Assembly (NCBI RefSeq): GCF_003815655.1
Contig: NZ_CP033917.1
Span: 4,154,001-4,218,000, forward strand
Length of the DNA stretch: 64,000 nucleotides
DNA from: Chryseobacterium sp. G0201
GTDB lineage: Bacteria > Bacteroidota > Bacteroidia > Flavobacteriales > Weeksellaceae
Direction of reading: 5' to 3'
In this document: piece by piece, positions 16,352-23,733 of the stretch
Layout of the letters: every line of letters starts with the position of its first letter
Position numbering within the stretch: position 1 is the first letter of the stretch
Notes under the pieces: generated by a model
Told to the model about the DNA's origin: nothing
The model's input: the letters and a program-made list of their open reading frames with translations, nothing else
Database searches by the model: none
Program-made: the position numbers and the translations under genes

Positions 16352-16981
16352 TTAAAACTTATATGCTAAACCTACTTGGAAAACATTATTTTTAATTGCA
16401 TCAGTTCCACTAACTTTATTTTTAGCAATATCTGTAAGACCAGCTACATATCTTGCTGTAACTCCTATGTTAGGTGTAAAATAATATCCCGCTCCAATTC
16501 CTAGACCTAAGTTAAAACCACTTAACTGATCTTTATAGTTCCCGGATTGTGCAATTACCTCATTACTGCTTTCATTTTTTGCTTTATTTTTAGCACTTAC
16601 TAAGAACCCAAACTCAGGGCCAGCTTCTAAATAAAGATTCGGAAGAGCAGTATATTGCACCATTACCGGTATTGCTATATAATCCAAATGTCTTCCAAAA
16701 GAAAGCGTCTTCCCAAGAACTTTCTGATCATACTTGTCTCCATATTGAGAATACAAAAGTTCAGGCTGAATACTGAATGAAGCAGCCACAGGAATATTGG
16801 CAAATGCACCTGCATTAAAACCTATTTTTGATCCCTGATTTTCCAATCCTCCATCTTTTGAAATTGAAGATATATTCATCCCAGCTTTTAAACCAAATGT
16901 AACTGGAGATTTTGAAGCTGTCTTTTGAGCGAATGCAATTGTACTTACTGTAATTGCTAATCCTAAAATTAATTTTTTCAT
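16352..16981 (-). CDS. outer-membrane beta-barrel protein, array copy 3
   Basis: A 209-residue barrel with the signal peptide of copy 2 (one residue different) and the same following segment TASKSPVTFG.KAGMN. Strands: GFNAGAFANIPVAASFSIQPELLYSQYG, LDYIAIPVMVQYTALPNLYLEAGPEFGFLVSAKNKA, FNLGLGIGAGYYFTPNIGVTARYVAGLTD and terminal VFQVGLAYKF. The shared 5' part and spacer with copy 2, and a terminator shared with copy 4, show that this locus grew by tandem duplication. No function beyond an outer-membrane barrel can be assigned. Confidence 0.88.
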   Translation of the reverse strand: MKKLILGLAITVSTIAFAQKTASKSPVTFGLKAGMNISSISKDGGLENQGSKIGFNAGAFANIPVAASFSIQPELLYSQYGDKYDQKVLGKTLSFGRHLDYIAIPVMVQYTALPNLYLEAGPEFGFLVSAKNKAKNESSNEVIAQSGNYKDQLSGFNLGLGIGAGYYFTPNIGVTARYVAGLTDIAKNKVSGTDAIKNNVFQVGLAYKF

Positions 16982-17044
16982 AAATTGTTTTTATTTTTTT
17001 AAATTTTAATTTCAAACTTATTTAAAGTTAGACTATCTGTCATT

Positions 17045-17061
17045 TTCAAATCGTATGCCAA
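17045..17061 (-). promoter_or_regulatory. sigma-54-like motif, barrel copy 3
   Basis: Reverse strand reads TTGGCATACGATTTGAA, 64 nt upstream of the start codon. It is nearly identical to the motif of copy 2, as expected for a duplicated spacer; the -12 GC is GA. Confidence 0.4.
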
Positions 17062-17248
17062 ACAAAAATATAAGTAACTGAAATACAGTTTATTATATAA
17101 TTAATTTTTAATAAAAAAACATCAATTAATTCAAATCAAGCGTCAATTAGGTCTTATTAATTAATTTTATAATGTGTTTTTGTATTTATCATTCATTTTG
17201 TATTAAATTAAATTTTGTAAAAAAAAATCTAAAACTCATAAAAAGCAA

Positions 17249-17330
17249 AAAAGCCGATCTAAAAATAGACCGACTTTCTTTATTGAAAAAACCGTTTATT
17301 TAAACTTATAATTTGATCTCACGATCGCAA
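17249..17330 (-). pseudogene. remnant of a lost barrel copy with intact terminator-like hairpin
   Basis: Reverse-strand TAT-AAG-TTT-AAA-TAA at 17296-17310 matches the C-terminal codons YKFK-stop of live barrels, but the upstream codons (IAIVRSN) are unrelated. A hairpin at about 17249-17275 (AAAGTCGGTCT / AGATCGGCTTT with G:U pairs) lies in the position where live copies have their terminator. This suggests a deleted gene of which the 3' end remains. Confidence 0.5.
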
Positions 17331-17360
17331 TTACTAATTATTCCTTTACGCTTATACATG

Positions 17361-17395
17361 AAAAGGTCAGGCTTAATGATTAAGCCTGACCTTTT
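17361..17395 (-). terminator. terminator of barrel copy 4
   Basis: A 15-bp perfect stem (AAAAGGTCAGGCTTA / TAAGCCTGACCTTTT) with a 5-nt loop, 22 nt past the stop codon. Confidence 0.92.
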
Positions 17396-17416
17396 CTTTA
17401 TTGAAATCAAAGTCTG

Positions 17417-17998
17417 TTAGAACTTATATGCAAGACCTACCTGGAAAACATTGTTTTTTCCTTCTGGCTGCGCACCTGCAACTTCTTTACCTATATCTGT
17501 AACACCTGCAACATATCTTGCATTAACACCGATGTTAGGCGTGAAGAAATATCCAGCTCCAATACCAATACCAAAGTCAAAACTTTTGATATAGTCATTA
17601 GCATCTACTGATGCAGACTGATATTTGAATTTAGAATCTACTAAGAAACTGAACTGTGGACCAGCTTCAAGATAAAATTCCGGAGTTGCATTATACTGGA
17701 ACATCACAGGAACTGAGATATAACTTAAGTTTACTTTTAAATCTTCAAGTCCGTCTGCCTTAGCACCTACACCATTGTATAGAACTTCCGGCTGAACACT
17801 GAAGCTTGATGCTACAGGAATGTTTGCGAAAAGACCGCCATAAAATCCTGCTTTACCTTTTGAATCACCTCCTGAAATTGTAGAAACATTTAAACCAGCT
17901 TTTACACCGAATGCAACCGGAGAAGTAGATTTAGCTTTCTCTTGAGCAAATACTAATGAACTTGCAGCAACTGCTAATCCTAAGAATAATTTTTTCAT
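17417..17998 (-). CDS. outer-membrane beta-barrel protein, array copy 4
   Basis: The shortest copy, 193 residues. Signal peptide MKKLFLGLAVAASSLVFAQ resembles copy 1. Strands: VAFGVKAGLNVSTIS, FYGGLFANIPVASSFSVQPEVLYNGVG, LSYISVPVMFQYNATPEFYLEAGPQFSFLV, FDFGIGIGAGYFFTPNIGVNARYVAGVTD, VFQVGLAYKF. Its loops are short compared with the other copies. It may receive read-through from copy 5, which has lost its terminator. It has the best match of the array to a sigma-54 promoter. Confidence 0.88.
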   Translation of the reverse strand: MKKLFLGLAVAASSLVFAQEKAKSTSPVAFGVKAGLNVSTISGGDSKGKAGFYGGLFANIPVASSFSVQPEVLYNGVGAKADGLEDLKVNLSYISVPVMFQYNATPEFYLEAGPQFSFLVDSKFKYQSASVDANDYIKSFDFGIGIGAGYFFTPNIGVNARYVAGVTDIGKEVAGAQPEGKNNVFQVGLAYKF

Positions 17999-18046
17999 AG
18001 TTTAATTTTTAGTTATTATTGATTTAATAATTTACAACCAGCATTA

Positions 18047-18063
18047 TGCAAATTCCTTGCCAA
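18047..18063 (-). promoter_or_regulatory. sigma-54-like -24/-12 motif, barrel copy 4 (best match)
   Basis: Reverse strand reads TTGGCAAGGAATTTGCA, 49 nt upstream of the start codon. Against YTGGCACGRNNNTTGCW it differs only at the C of CAC, with the exact 10-nt gap between GG and GC. Confidence 0.55.
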
Positions 18064-18140
18064 AGTTTATTAATTGTTTTTAAAATCAATAAAAATAACA
18101 TGATATTTTAACGATTACATTTAATATCACACTCAATTTA

Positions 18141-18815
18141 TCAGTTTAAATTGAAAAAATCAGACTTTAAGATCAAACCTATTTGGAATACACTGTTTCT
18201 AACAGCGCCTCCATTATTATTTTTGTAAATATCTGTAATACCAGCTGTATATCTTGCTGTAATTGCTAAATTATCATTTAAATAATATCCAGCTCCTACA
18301 CCAATACCAAAATTGAACGAGTTGAAATCTTTCTTGTCCAATTTACTAGTTGTACTGTTGACATTTACGTTCGTAGAGCTTTTAAATTTATCTTTAACAT
18401 TTACCAAAAATCCGAATTCCGGACCAGCTTCTAAATAAAGATTTGGAAGAACATTATATTGCAACATTACCGGTATTGCTATATATCCTAATTTTCTTGT
18501 ATAATCAGATTTATATGTATTTCCTGATATTCCAGAAGAAAATTCTCTAGTTACTTTCGAACCTAGATTATTATAAATAACCTCTGGCTGAATACTGAAT
18601 GAACTTGTAACCGGGATATTAGCAAAAGCACCTGCATTAAAACCTATCTTAGATTTTGAATCACTTAGATCCGCCCCTTTTGAAAGAGAAGAAACGTTCA
18701 TTCCACCTTTAACACCAAATGTAACTGGCTTTGAAGATGAAGCCGTAGCTGTAGTTGTTTGTGCGAATGCTAATGAACTTGCAGTTACTGCTAATCCTAA
18801 AATTAATTTTTTCAT
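18141..18815 (-). CDS. outer-membrane beta-barrel protein, array copy 5, C-terminus altered
   Basis: A 224-residue barrel closely related to copy 6 (same signal peptide MKKLILGLAVTASSLAFAQ and TTTATASSS start). Strands are normal up to AITARYTAGITD and NSVFQIGL, but the expected AYKF(K) end is replaced by ILKSDFFNLN. The DNA coding for that tail, TTAAAGTCTGATTTTTTC, looks like the 3' arm and U tract of the family's terminators, so a deletion seems to have fused the gene into its own terminator. The terminal aromatic beta-signal is displaced or lost, which may impair outer-membrane assembly. Confidence 0.82.
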   Translation of the reverse strand: MKKLILGLAVTASSLAFAQTTTATASSSKPVTFGVKGGMNVSSLSKGADLSDSKSKIGFNAGAFANIPVTSSFSIQPEVIYNNLGSKVTREFSSGISGNTYKSDYTRKLGYIAIPVMLQYNVLPNLYLEAGPEFGFLVNVKDKFKSSTNVNVNSTTSKLDKKDFNSFNFGIGVGAGYYLNDNLAITARYTAGITDIYKNNNGGAVRNSVFQIGLILKSDFFNLN

Positions 18816-18878
18816 AAATTGTTTTTACTTTCTTAATATTTTCAAACTACTAAATCTATAGTTTGACTTTTCATCATT

Positions 18879-18895
18879 AACAAAGCATATACCAA
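18879..18895 (-). promoter_or_regulatory. sigma-54-like motif, barrel copy 5 (weak)
   Basis: Reverse strand reads TTGGTATATGCTTTGTT, 64 nt upstream of the start codon. The -24 GG and TTTG are kept, the -12 GC is not. The spacer 18816-19159 otherwise shows only AT-rich sequence and the terminator of copy 6. Confidence 0.3.
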
Positions 18896-19093
18896 AAAAA
18901 ATATAAACAACTGATAATAAATACGTTAATAAAGTTATTTTTAATCAAAATGAAACTATTAATTTAAATAAAACCATAATTAAGTTTAATTGATTAATTT
19001 TATTAATAATATTTTTATTTCTATTTATTTTATTCTAAGAATATTAAAACAGGAACAATTCAAAATAATAATTGGAGAAGTTGAAGTAAAACA

Positions 19094-19121
19094 AAAAAGT
19101 CAGACCTTACGATCTGACTTT
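19094..19121 (-). terminator. terminator of barrel copy 6
   Basis: A 9-bp stem (AAAGTCAGA / TCTGACTTT) with A/T tracts, 39 nt past the stop codon. Confidence 0.85.
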
Positions 19122-19159
19122 ATATGAATTAAAATTTGTTATCTGAATGTTAAGAATGC

Positions 19160-19816
19160 TTATTTGAATTTATAAGCCAATCCTACTTGGAATACGTTGT
19201 TTCTCACAGCATCTCCATTATTATTTTTGAAAATATCAGTTACACCAGCAGTATATCTTGCAGTGATTCCTAAATTATCTGTGAAATAATAACCTGCACC
19301 AATACCGATACCAAAGTTAAACGTTTGGAAATCATCTTTATCTAATGTAGTTGTAGAAGAAACATTATTGCTTCCGTTAGTAGAGCTTTTGAATTTATCT
19401 TTAGCGCTTACTAAAAATCCGAATTCCGGACCTGCTTCTAAATAAAGATTTGGAAGAGCATTATACTGGAACATAACTGGAACTGAGATATATCCTAAAT
19501 TTGTAGAATACTCATCTTTATAGTTATTTCCTAAAACAGTATAGTTTCTTGTCGATTTTGCTCCCAGATCATTATAAATAACCTCTGGCTGAATGCTGAA
19601 AGAACTTGCAATTGGAATATTAGCAAATACACCTGCGTTAAAACCTATTTTTGATTTTGTGTCGTCCAATCCTTCATTTTTAGATAGAGAAGAAACGTTC
19701 ATTCCACCTTTAACACCAAATGTAACTGGGTTTGAAGATGAAGCTGTAGCTGTAGTCGTTTGTGCGAATGCTAGTGAACTTGCAGTTACTGCTAATCCTA
19801 AAATTAACTTTTTCAT
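19160..19816 (-). CDS. outer-membrane beta-barrel protein, array copy 6
   Basis: A 218-residue barrel with intact end VFQVGLAYKFK. It is the most similar to copy 5 in the first 45 residues and in loop sequence (KDKFKSSTN). Strands: GFNAGVFANIPIASSFSIQPEVIYNDLG, LGYISVPVMFQYNALPNLYLEAGPEFGFLVSAKDKF, FNFGIGIGAGYYFTDNLGITARYTAGVTD. It is the first gene of the array in transcription order. Because copy 5 is a clear relative with a broken end, copy 6 shows what the ancestor of the pair looked like. Confidence 0.88.
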   Translation of the reverse strand: MKKLILGLAVTASSLAFAQTTTATASSSNPVTFGVKGGMNVSSLSKNEGLDDTKSKIGFNAGVFANIPIASSFSIQPEVIYNDLGAKSTRNYTVLGNNYKDEYSTNLGYISVPVMFQYNALPNLYLEAGPEFGFLVSAKDKFKSSTNGSNNVSSTTTLDKDDFQTFNFGIGIGAGYYFTDNLGITARYTAGVTDIFKNNNGDAVRNNVFQVGLAYKFK

Positions 19817-19895
19817 AACTTTAATTTTTTAATATTTTACTATTCTTAATTTTAAATTTTACTACTGTCAATTTTTACGTTGACGCAGAGTATCT

Positions 19896-19912
19896 TTCAA
19901 ATTGCTTGCCAA
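19896..19912 (-). promoter_or_regulatory. sigma-54-like motif, barrel copy 6
   Basis: Reverse strand reads TTGGCAAGCAATTTGAA, 80 nt upstream of the start codon. The -24 part is the same as in copy 1; the -12 GC is GA. Confidence 0.4.
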
Positions 19913-20091
19913 AATTAATAAACATGACAAAAGTCAGTAAAAATATTATCTAAAAAAACACATTATATAGTATATAATTAACTAAAATAAAACTATTTAG
20001 CTATTAAACAAACATTTAATTACAAATCAAATAATTTGGCACAAATTTTCACAAACTTGTTATTTTGCTTGAAAAAAAATTATAATTTTGA

Positions 20092-21138
20092 TTAAATACT
20101 GTCCAATTGTCTGTAAAATTTCAATGATTCAGCAATATTTTTCTGTTTACATTGATAATCATAGGTACATTCCCCAATTCCTGAAACTAATGAGAAGTTA
20201 ATTTTGCTGTCAGCATTCTTTTTATCATTCAATAATAAAGAGAAAATGTCTTCATCTTTAAAATCACTGATATCTAAATAAGGATAGTATCTCTGAACAT
20301 TTTCAATAATAATTTTAGAATCTTCCTCAGAGATCAAACCTTCGAGATAGGAGAGGTGCGCTTCAGAGATCATTCCCATCGCTACCGCTTCACCGTGTAA
20401 AATAGGATTTCCCTGTTCCAGACACAAACTTTCAATGGCATGACCGATGGTATGACCGAAATTCAGTGTTTTTCTGAGGTTTTGCTCATTAAAATCCTTT
20501 TCTACAACATCTTGTTTAATATCCATTGATGTTTGAATATGCGGAATAATTCCTTCTATATCTAATTTATGGATCTGAATAAGATTGTCCCAATGTTTTT
20601 TATCTGCAATTAGTCCGTGTTTCAGCATTTCGGCAAAACCACTTCTTAATTGTTTAAAAGGAAGGGTTTCTAAGAATTTAGGATACACAAAAATCTGTTC
20701 AGGAAAAGTGAAGGTTCCTACCATATTCTTATAATGCATCAGATCGATCCCTGTTTTCCCGCCAATAGAAGCGTCACACATTGATAAAAGGGTAGTAGGA
20801 ATATTAATGAATTGAACTCCTCTCTTATATGTAGAAGCTACAAAGCCACCCATATCGGTAATAACACCGCCTCCAAGGTTGATGACAAGGGCTTTTCTGT
20901 CGGCTTTCATTTCTGTAAGAATTTCCCAAAGCTGGTTGGCAGTCTGAATATTTTTCATTTCTTCACCCGCTTCAATCTCCAGAATTTCGAATCCAAGGTC
21001 GGTCTCCATATTTCCTAAAAGAACAGGAAGGCAATATTCATGTGTATTTTCATCAACTAAAATAAAGATTTTGCTGAATGATTTTTCGTGTAAAAAGTCG
21101 TTTAATTGAGAAAAATTATCGTTTAATATTGTTATCAT
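20092..21138 (-). CDS. aroB: 3-dehydroquinate synthase
   Basis: A 348-residue shikimate-pathway enzyme converting DAHP to 3-dehydroquinate with NAD and a divalent metal. The start MITILNDNF is chosen; the upstream ATG at 21180 would add 14 unconserved residues. Signatures: NLGGGVITDMGGFVASTYKRG (NAD site), IPTTLLSMCDASIGGKTGID, RKTLNFGHTIGHAIE (metal-binding His) and LHGEAVAMGM. It is divergent from the pseudouridine synthase gene, with a shared spacer of about 100 bp. Confidence 0.96.
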   Translation of the reverse strand: MITILNDNFSQLNDFLHEKSFSKIFILVDENTHEYCLPVLLGNMETDLGFEILEIEAGEEMKNIQTANQLWEILTEMKADRKALVINLGGGVITDMGGFVASTYKRGVQFINIPTTLLSMCDASIGGKTGIDLMHYKNMVGTFTFPEQIFVYPKFLETLPFKQLRSGFAEMLKHGLIADKKHWDNLIQIHKLDIEGIIPHIQTSMDIKQDVVEKDFNEQNLRKTLNFGHTIGHAIESLCLEQGNPILHGEAVAMGMISEAHLSYLEGLISEEDSKIIIENVQRYYPYLDISDFKDEDIFSLLLNDKKNADSKINFSLVSGIGECTYDYQCKQKNIAESLKFYRQLDSI

Positions 21139-21218
21139 TTTCAGAATTTCTATAACGTTAATAGTGAAACTATATTGCAAAGTTATGATTCTTAATTTTT
21201 AACTCGTAACTAAATTAC

Positions 21219-21226
21219 TATCTTTG
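21219..21226 (+). promoter_or_regulatory. TAnnTTTG -7 element of the pseudouridine synthase gene
   Basis: TATCTTTG fits the Bacteroidota -7 consensus. A start site about 5 nt downstream leaves a leader of roughly 10 nt before the ATG at 21242, which supports that start over the one at 21224. Confidence 0.6.
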
Positions 21227-21241
21227 CAAAAATATTTTAGC

Positions 21242-22507
21242 ATGAGCAGAGACAATAATAATTCAGGAAAACCTAAAAGACCAAGAGTTTCAACAAGAAA
21301 TTCCGGAAGTTCTCGCGCTCCTAAATCTGGAAATTCTTCAGAATCAAAACCTTTCAAAAAACCTTTTTCTAAAAGTGGTGACAAGAGTTTTGGCCAAAAA
21401 GATAGAGATGAAAATGGCAATTCAAAATTTGAGAAAAAGCCTTTCAGCAGAAGCGATAGAGATACCGACTCTAGACCTTTTAATAAACCTGATTCTAGGA
21501 GAGGTGATACAAATTTTGAAAGCCGTGGTGATGAAGATCGCAGCTCAAAACCTGGCAGAGAGCCTTACATTACTTCACAAAACGAAGGTAGAGAAAGAAA
21601 AACTTTTGGCGGTAAACCTGTTTCTAAAAGAGGAGGGCCAAGAGATCGTGATACCAAAGACAACAAAAGAGGTAAATACGAAAGAGGCAGCTTAAAGTAC
21701 GGTAAGAGACCTTCTACCGGAAATGACAGAGATGAAGACAGAGCAAAATCTTTTGTACAAAAAAGAAGATTAAATAAGATTGAAAAGGACATCCATAAAG
21801 ATACCATTCGTCTTAATAAATATATCGCAAACTCAGGAATCTGCAGCAGAAGAGAAGCTGATGAGCTGATTGTTCAAGGCTTAGTTGAAGTAAACGGGAA
21901 AGTAGTAACTGAAATGGGTTACCAGGTTGAAAAAACTGATAAAGTAGTTTTCGACGGACAAAACATTACTCCGGAAAAGCCAGTTTATGTATTATTGAAT
22001 AAGCCAAAAGGTTATATTTCTACTACAAAAGACGACAAAGCAAGAAAAACAGTAATGGATCTTGTGGCAAATGCTTCTCCATACCGTGTTTTCCCGGTTG
22101 GAAGATTAGACCGTTCTACAACGGGTGTAATTCTTTTAACAAATGACGGACACATGACGAAGAAACTGACGCACCCATCTTTTGACGCGAAAAAGATCTA
22201 CCACGTAACATTGGATAAAAAATTAACCAATGAAGACATGAAACTGATCGTTGAAGGTATTCGTTTGGACGAAGGAATTGCTACAGTTGATCAAATTTCA
22301 TTTATCGAAGGTAAACCTAAAAATGAGATCGGAATTGAGATCCACATCGGATGGAACCGTGTTATCAGAAGAATCTTCCAAAGATTAGGATATGAAGTTG
22401 AAGCTCTTGACAGAGTAACGTTTGCAGGACTAACGAAGAAGAATATCAAAAGAGGACACTGGAGAATCTTAACAGAATTAGAAGTGAACAACTTGAAAAT
22501 GCTTTAA
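21242..22507 (+). CDS. rRNA pseudouridine synthase (RsuA/RluB family) with long basic N-terminal extension
   Basis: A 421-residue protein. Residues 1 to about 175 are low-complexity, rich in R, K, D, S, G (SKPGREP, SRRGDTNFESRGDED), probably disordered and RNA-binding. An S4 domain follows (IRLNKYIANSGICSRREADELI), then the synthase domain with the catalytic-Asp motif GRLDRSTTG and the RsuA-type C-terminus GWNRVIRRIFQRLGYEVEALDRV. It converts specific uridines in 16S or 23S rRNA to pseudouridine; the site cannot be fixed, but the sequence is nearer to RluB than RsuA. Start chosen at MSRDNNN because of the promoter position. Confidence 0.9.
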   Translation: MSRDNNNSGKPKRPRVSTRNSGSSRAPKSGNSSESKPFKKPFSKSGDKSFGQKDRDENGNSKFEKKPFSRSDRDTDSRPFNKPDSRRGDTNFESRGDEDRSSKPGREPYITSQNEGRERKTFGGKPVSKRGGPRDRDTKDNKRGKYERGSLKYGKRPSTGNDRDEDRAKSFVQKRRLNKIEKDIHKDTIRLNKYIANSGICSRREADELIVQGLVEVNGKVVTEMGYQVEKTDKVVFDGQNITPEKPVYVLLNKPKGYISTTKDDKARKTVMDLVANASPYRVFPVGRLDRSTTGVILLTNDGHMTKKLTHPSFDAKKIYHVTLDKKLTNEDMKLIVEGIRLDEGIATVDQISFIEGKPKNEIGIEIHIGWNRVIRRIFQRLGYEVEALDRVTFAGLTKKNIKRGHWRILTELEVNNLKML

Positions 22508-22577
22508 TGAGTTTTGAGTGATGAATGATAAGTTTTTAATTCACACTTAAAATCTTCTTTAAAGTTTTTTAAATAAT

Positions 22578-22613
22578 AAAAAAGACGTTGAATTAATTTT
22601 CAACGTCTTTTTT
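22578..22613. terminator. bidirectional terminator between pseudouridine synthase and nicotinamidase
   Basis: A perfect stem AAAAAGACGTTGAA / TTCAACGTCTTTTT with a short loop and an eight-T tract, placed between convergent genes. Confidence 0.92.
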
Positions 22614-22682
22614 TTGATCCGTATAACTACTTTCTATTTTAAAACTATGAATAACTCATAATTTATAATTCATAACTAAAAA

Positions 22683-23288
22683 CTATCCCAAAACAGTTAC
22701 TCCTTTCTGAAGCATCTCAAAAATAGCATCTCTTGCATTATCCGGTTTTACGTTTACAGCACGAGTTCCGTTGAAATGCAGACAAGTTACATATCCGTTG
22801 GCTACTGCATCCGTACAAGTAAATTTAACGCAATAATCCATTGCTAAACCTACAATCTCCAATAACTGAATTTCGTGATATTTTAAGAAATCATCCAAAC
22901 CTGTTTTCATGAAGTGATTGTTATCCTGAAAACCGCTGTACGCATCAATTTCAGTATTTTTTCCTTTTTGAATGATGTGAGTTACTTTATCTCTGTTCAG
23001 ATCTTTATGAAATTCTGCTCCAAAAGTTCCCTGAACACAATGATCCGGCCACATAAACTGCGGAACACCATTTAAAATAATGCTTTCTCCAACTTTTTTA
23101 CCATTATTGCTGGCGAAGCTTTTATGATTTGCAGGATGCCAATCCTGAGTAAGAACAATTTGATCATATTCATTTTCTTCCATCAGAAGATTGATGTAAG
23201 GAATAACCTCGTTAGCTCCCGGAACTGCCAATGCACCTCCTTCACAAAAATCATTCTGTACATCTACTATTATTAACGCTTTTTTCAT
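22683..23288 (-). CDS. pncA: nicotinamidase
   Basis: A 201-residue isochorismatase-fold amidase that hydrolyses nicotinamide to nicotinate in NAD salvage. The catalytic triad is visible: Asp in ALIIVDVQNDFCEGG (residue 9), Lys in IIQKGKN, Cys in EIVGLAMDYCVKFTC. The metal-binding DWHPANHKSF segment and WPDHCVQGTFGAEF are typical of PncA. Single gene. Upstream lies a TGTCC-N14-GGACA palindrome that recurs in front of the bacillithiol operon at 25069. Confidence 0.94.
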   Translation of the reverse strand: MKKALIIVDVQNDFCEGGALAVPGANEVIPYINLLMEENEYDQIVLTQDWHPANHKSFASNNGKKVGESIILNGVPQFMWPDHCVQGTFGAEFHKDLNRDKVTHIIQKGKNTEIDAYSGFQDNNHFMKTGLDDFLKYHEIQLLEIVGLAMDYCVKFTCTDAVANGYVTCLHFNGTRAVNVKPDNARDAIFEMLQKGVTVLG

Positions 23289-23338
23289 ATTTAGATTCTC
23301 GAATTATAGATAAATTTATAAAAATTATTATTCAAAAA

Positions 23339-23366
23339 TTTGTCCAAAAATTAATTATCGGACAAA
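23339..23366. promoter_or_regulatory. TGTCC-N14-GGACA palindrome upstream of pncA
   Basis: TGTCC at 23341 and GGACA at 23360-23364 (arms extend to 7 bp) are followed by AAACG. An element with the same spacing and tail lies at 25011-25038. It is 53 nt upstream of the pncA start codon, so it may be an operator; the binding protein is unknown. Confidence 0.55.
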
Positions 23367-23463
23367 ACGGCATTTAGATTGATAATTTTTGACTGAGATT
23401 TTATTTAAAAAAGGTTATCAATCGCAAAGGCGCAAAGGTTAATGAAAAATGCTGTTGTAAGGC

Positions 23464-23582
23464 GCAAGGATTTTATCTTCGATAAAATTAATTGTGTATA
23501 GATGAACGCATACTTTGTCATTCCGTAGGAATCTAGACTTAGTTTTTAAATATGATCGTTGAGATTCTTCCAGAATGACAAA
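23464..23582. repeat. intergenic repeat mosaic with inverted arms
   Basis: The 445-bp spacer 23289-23733 contains no convincing gene. It holds CGCAAGGATTTTATC-T-TCG (23464 on; found inverted near 42576-42604) and an inverted pair TTTGTCATTCCGTAGGAATC (23514) and its imperfect reverse complement ending at 23582. The same arms occur at 46074-46155. This is a dispersed, probably non-autonomous, repeat family. Confidence 0.65.
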
Positions 23583-23733
23583 CGGTGTAGAAATTATAAG
23601 ATTAAAAATTAAAAAACTTTGCGCCTTTACGATTCTCCAACAAAACAACATCATTATTAAAATTATTACTATTTCACTTTCGGGATATAAAACAAATACC
23701 AATAGCTTATCTTTGCAGTAAATAAGTATTTTT

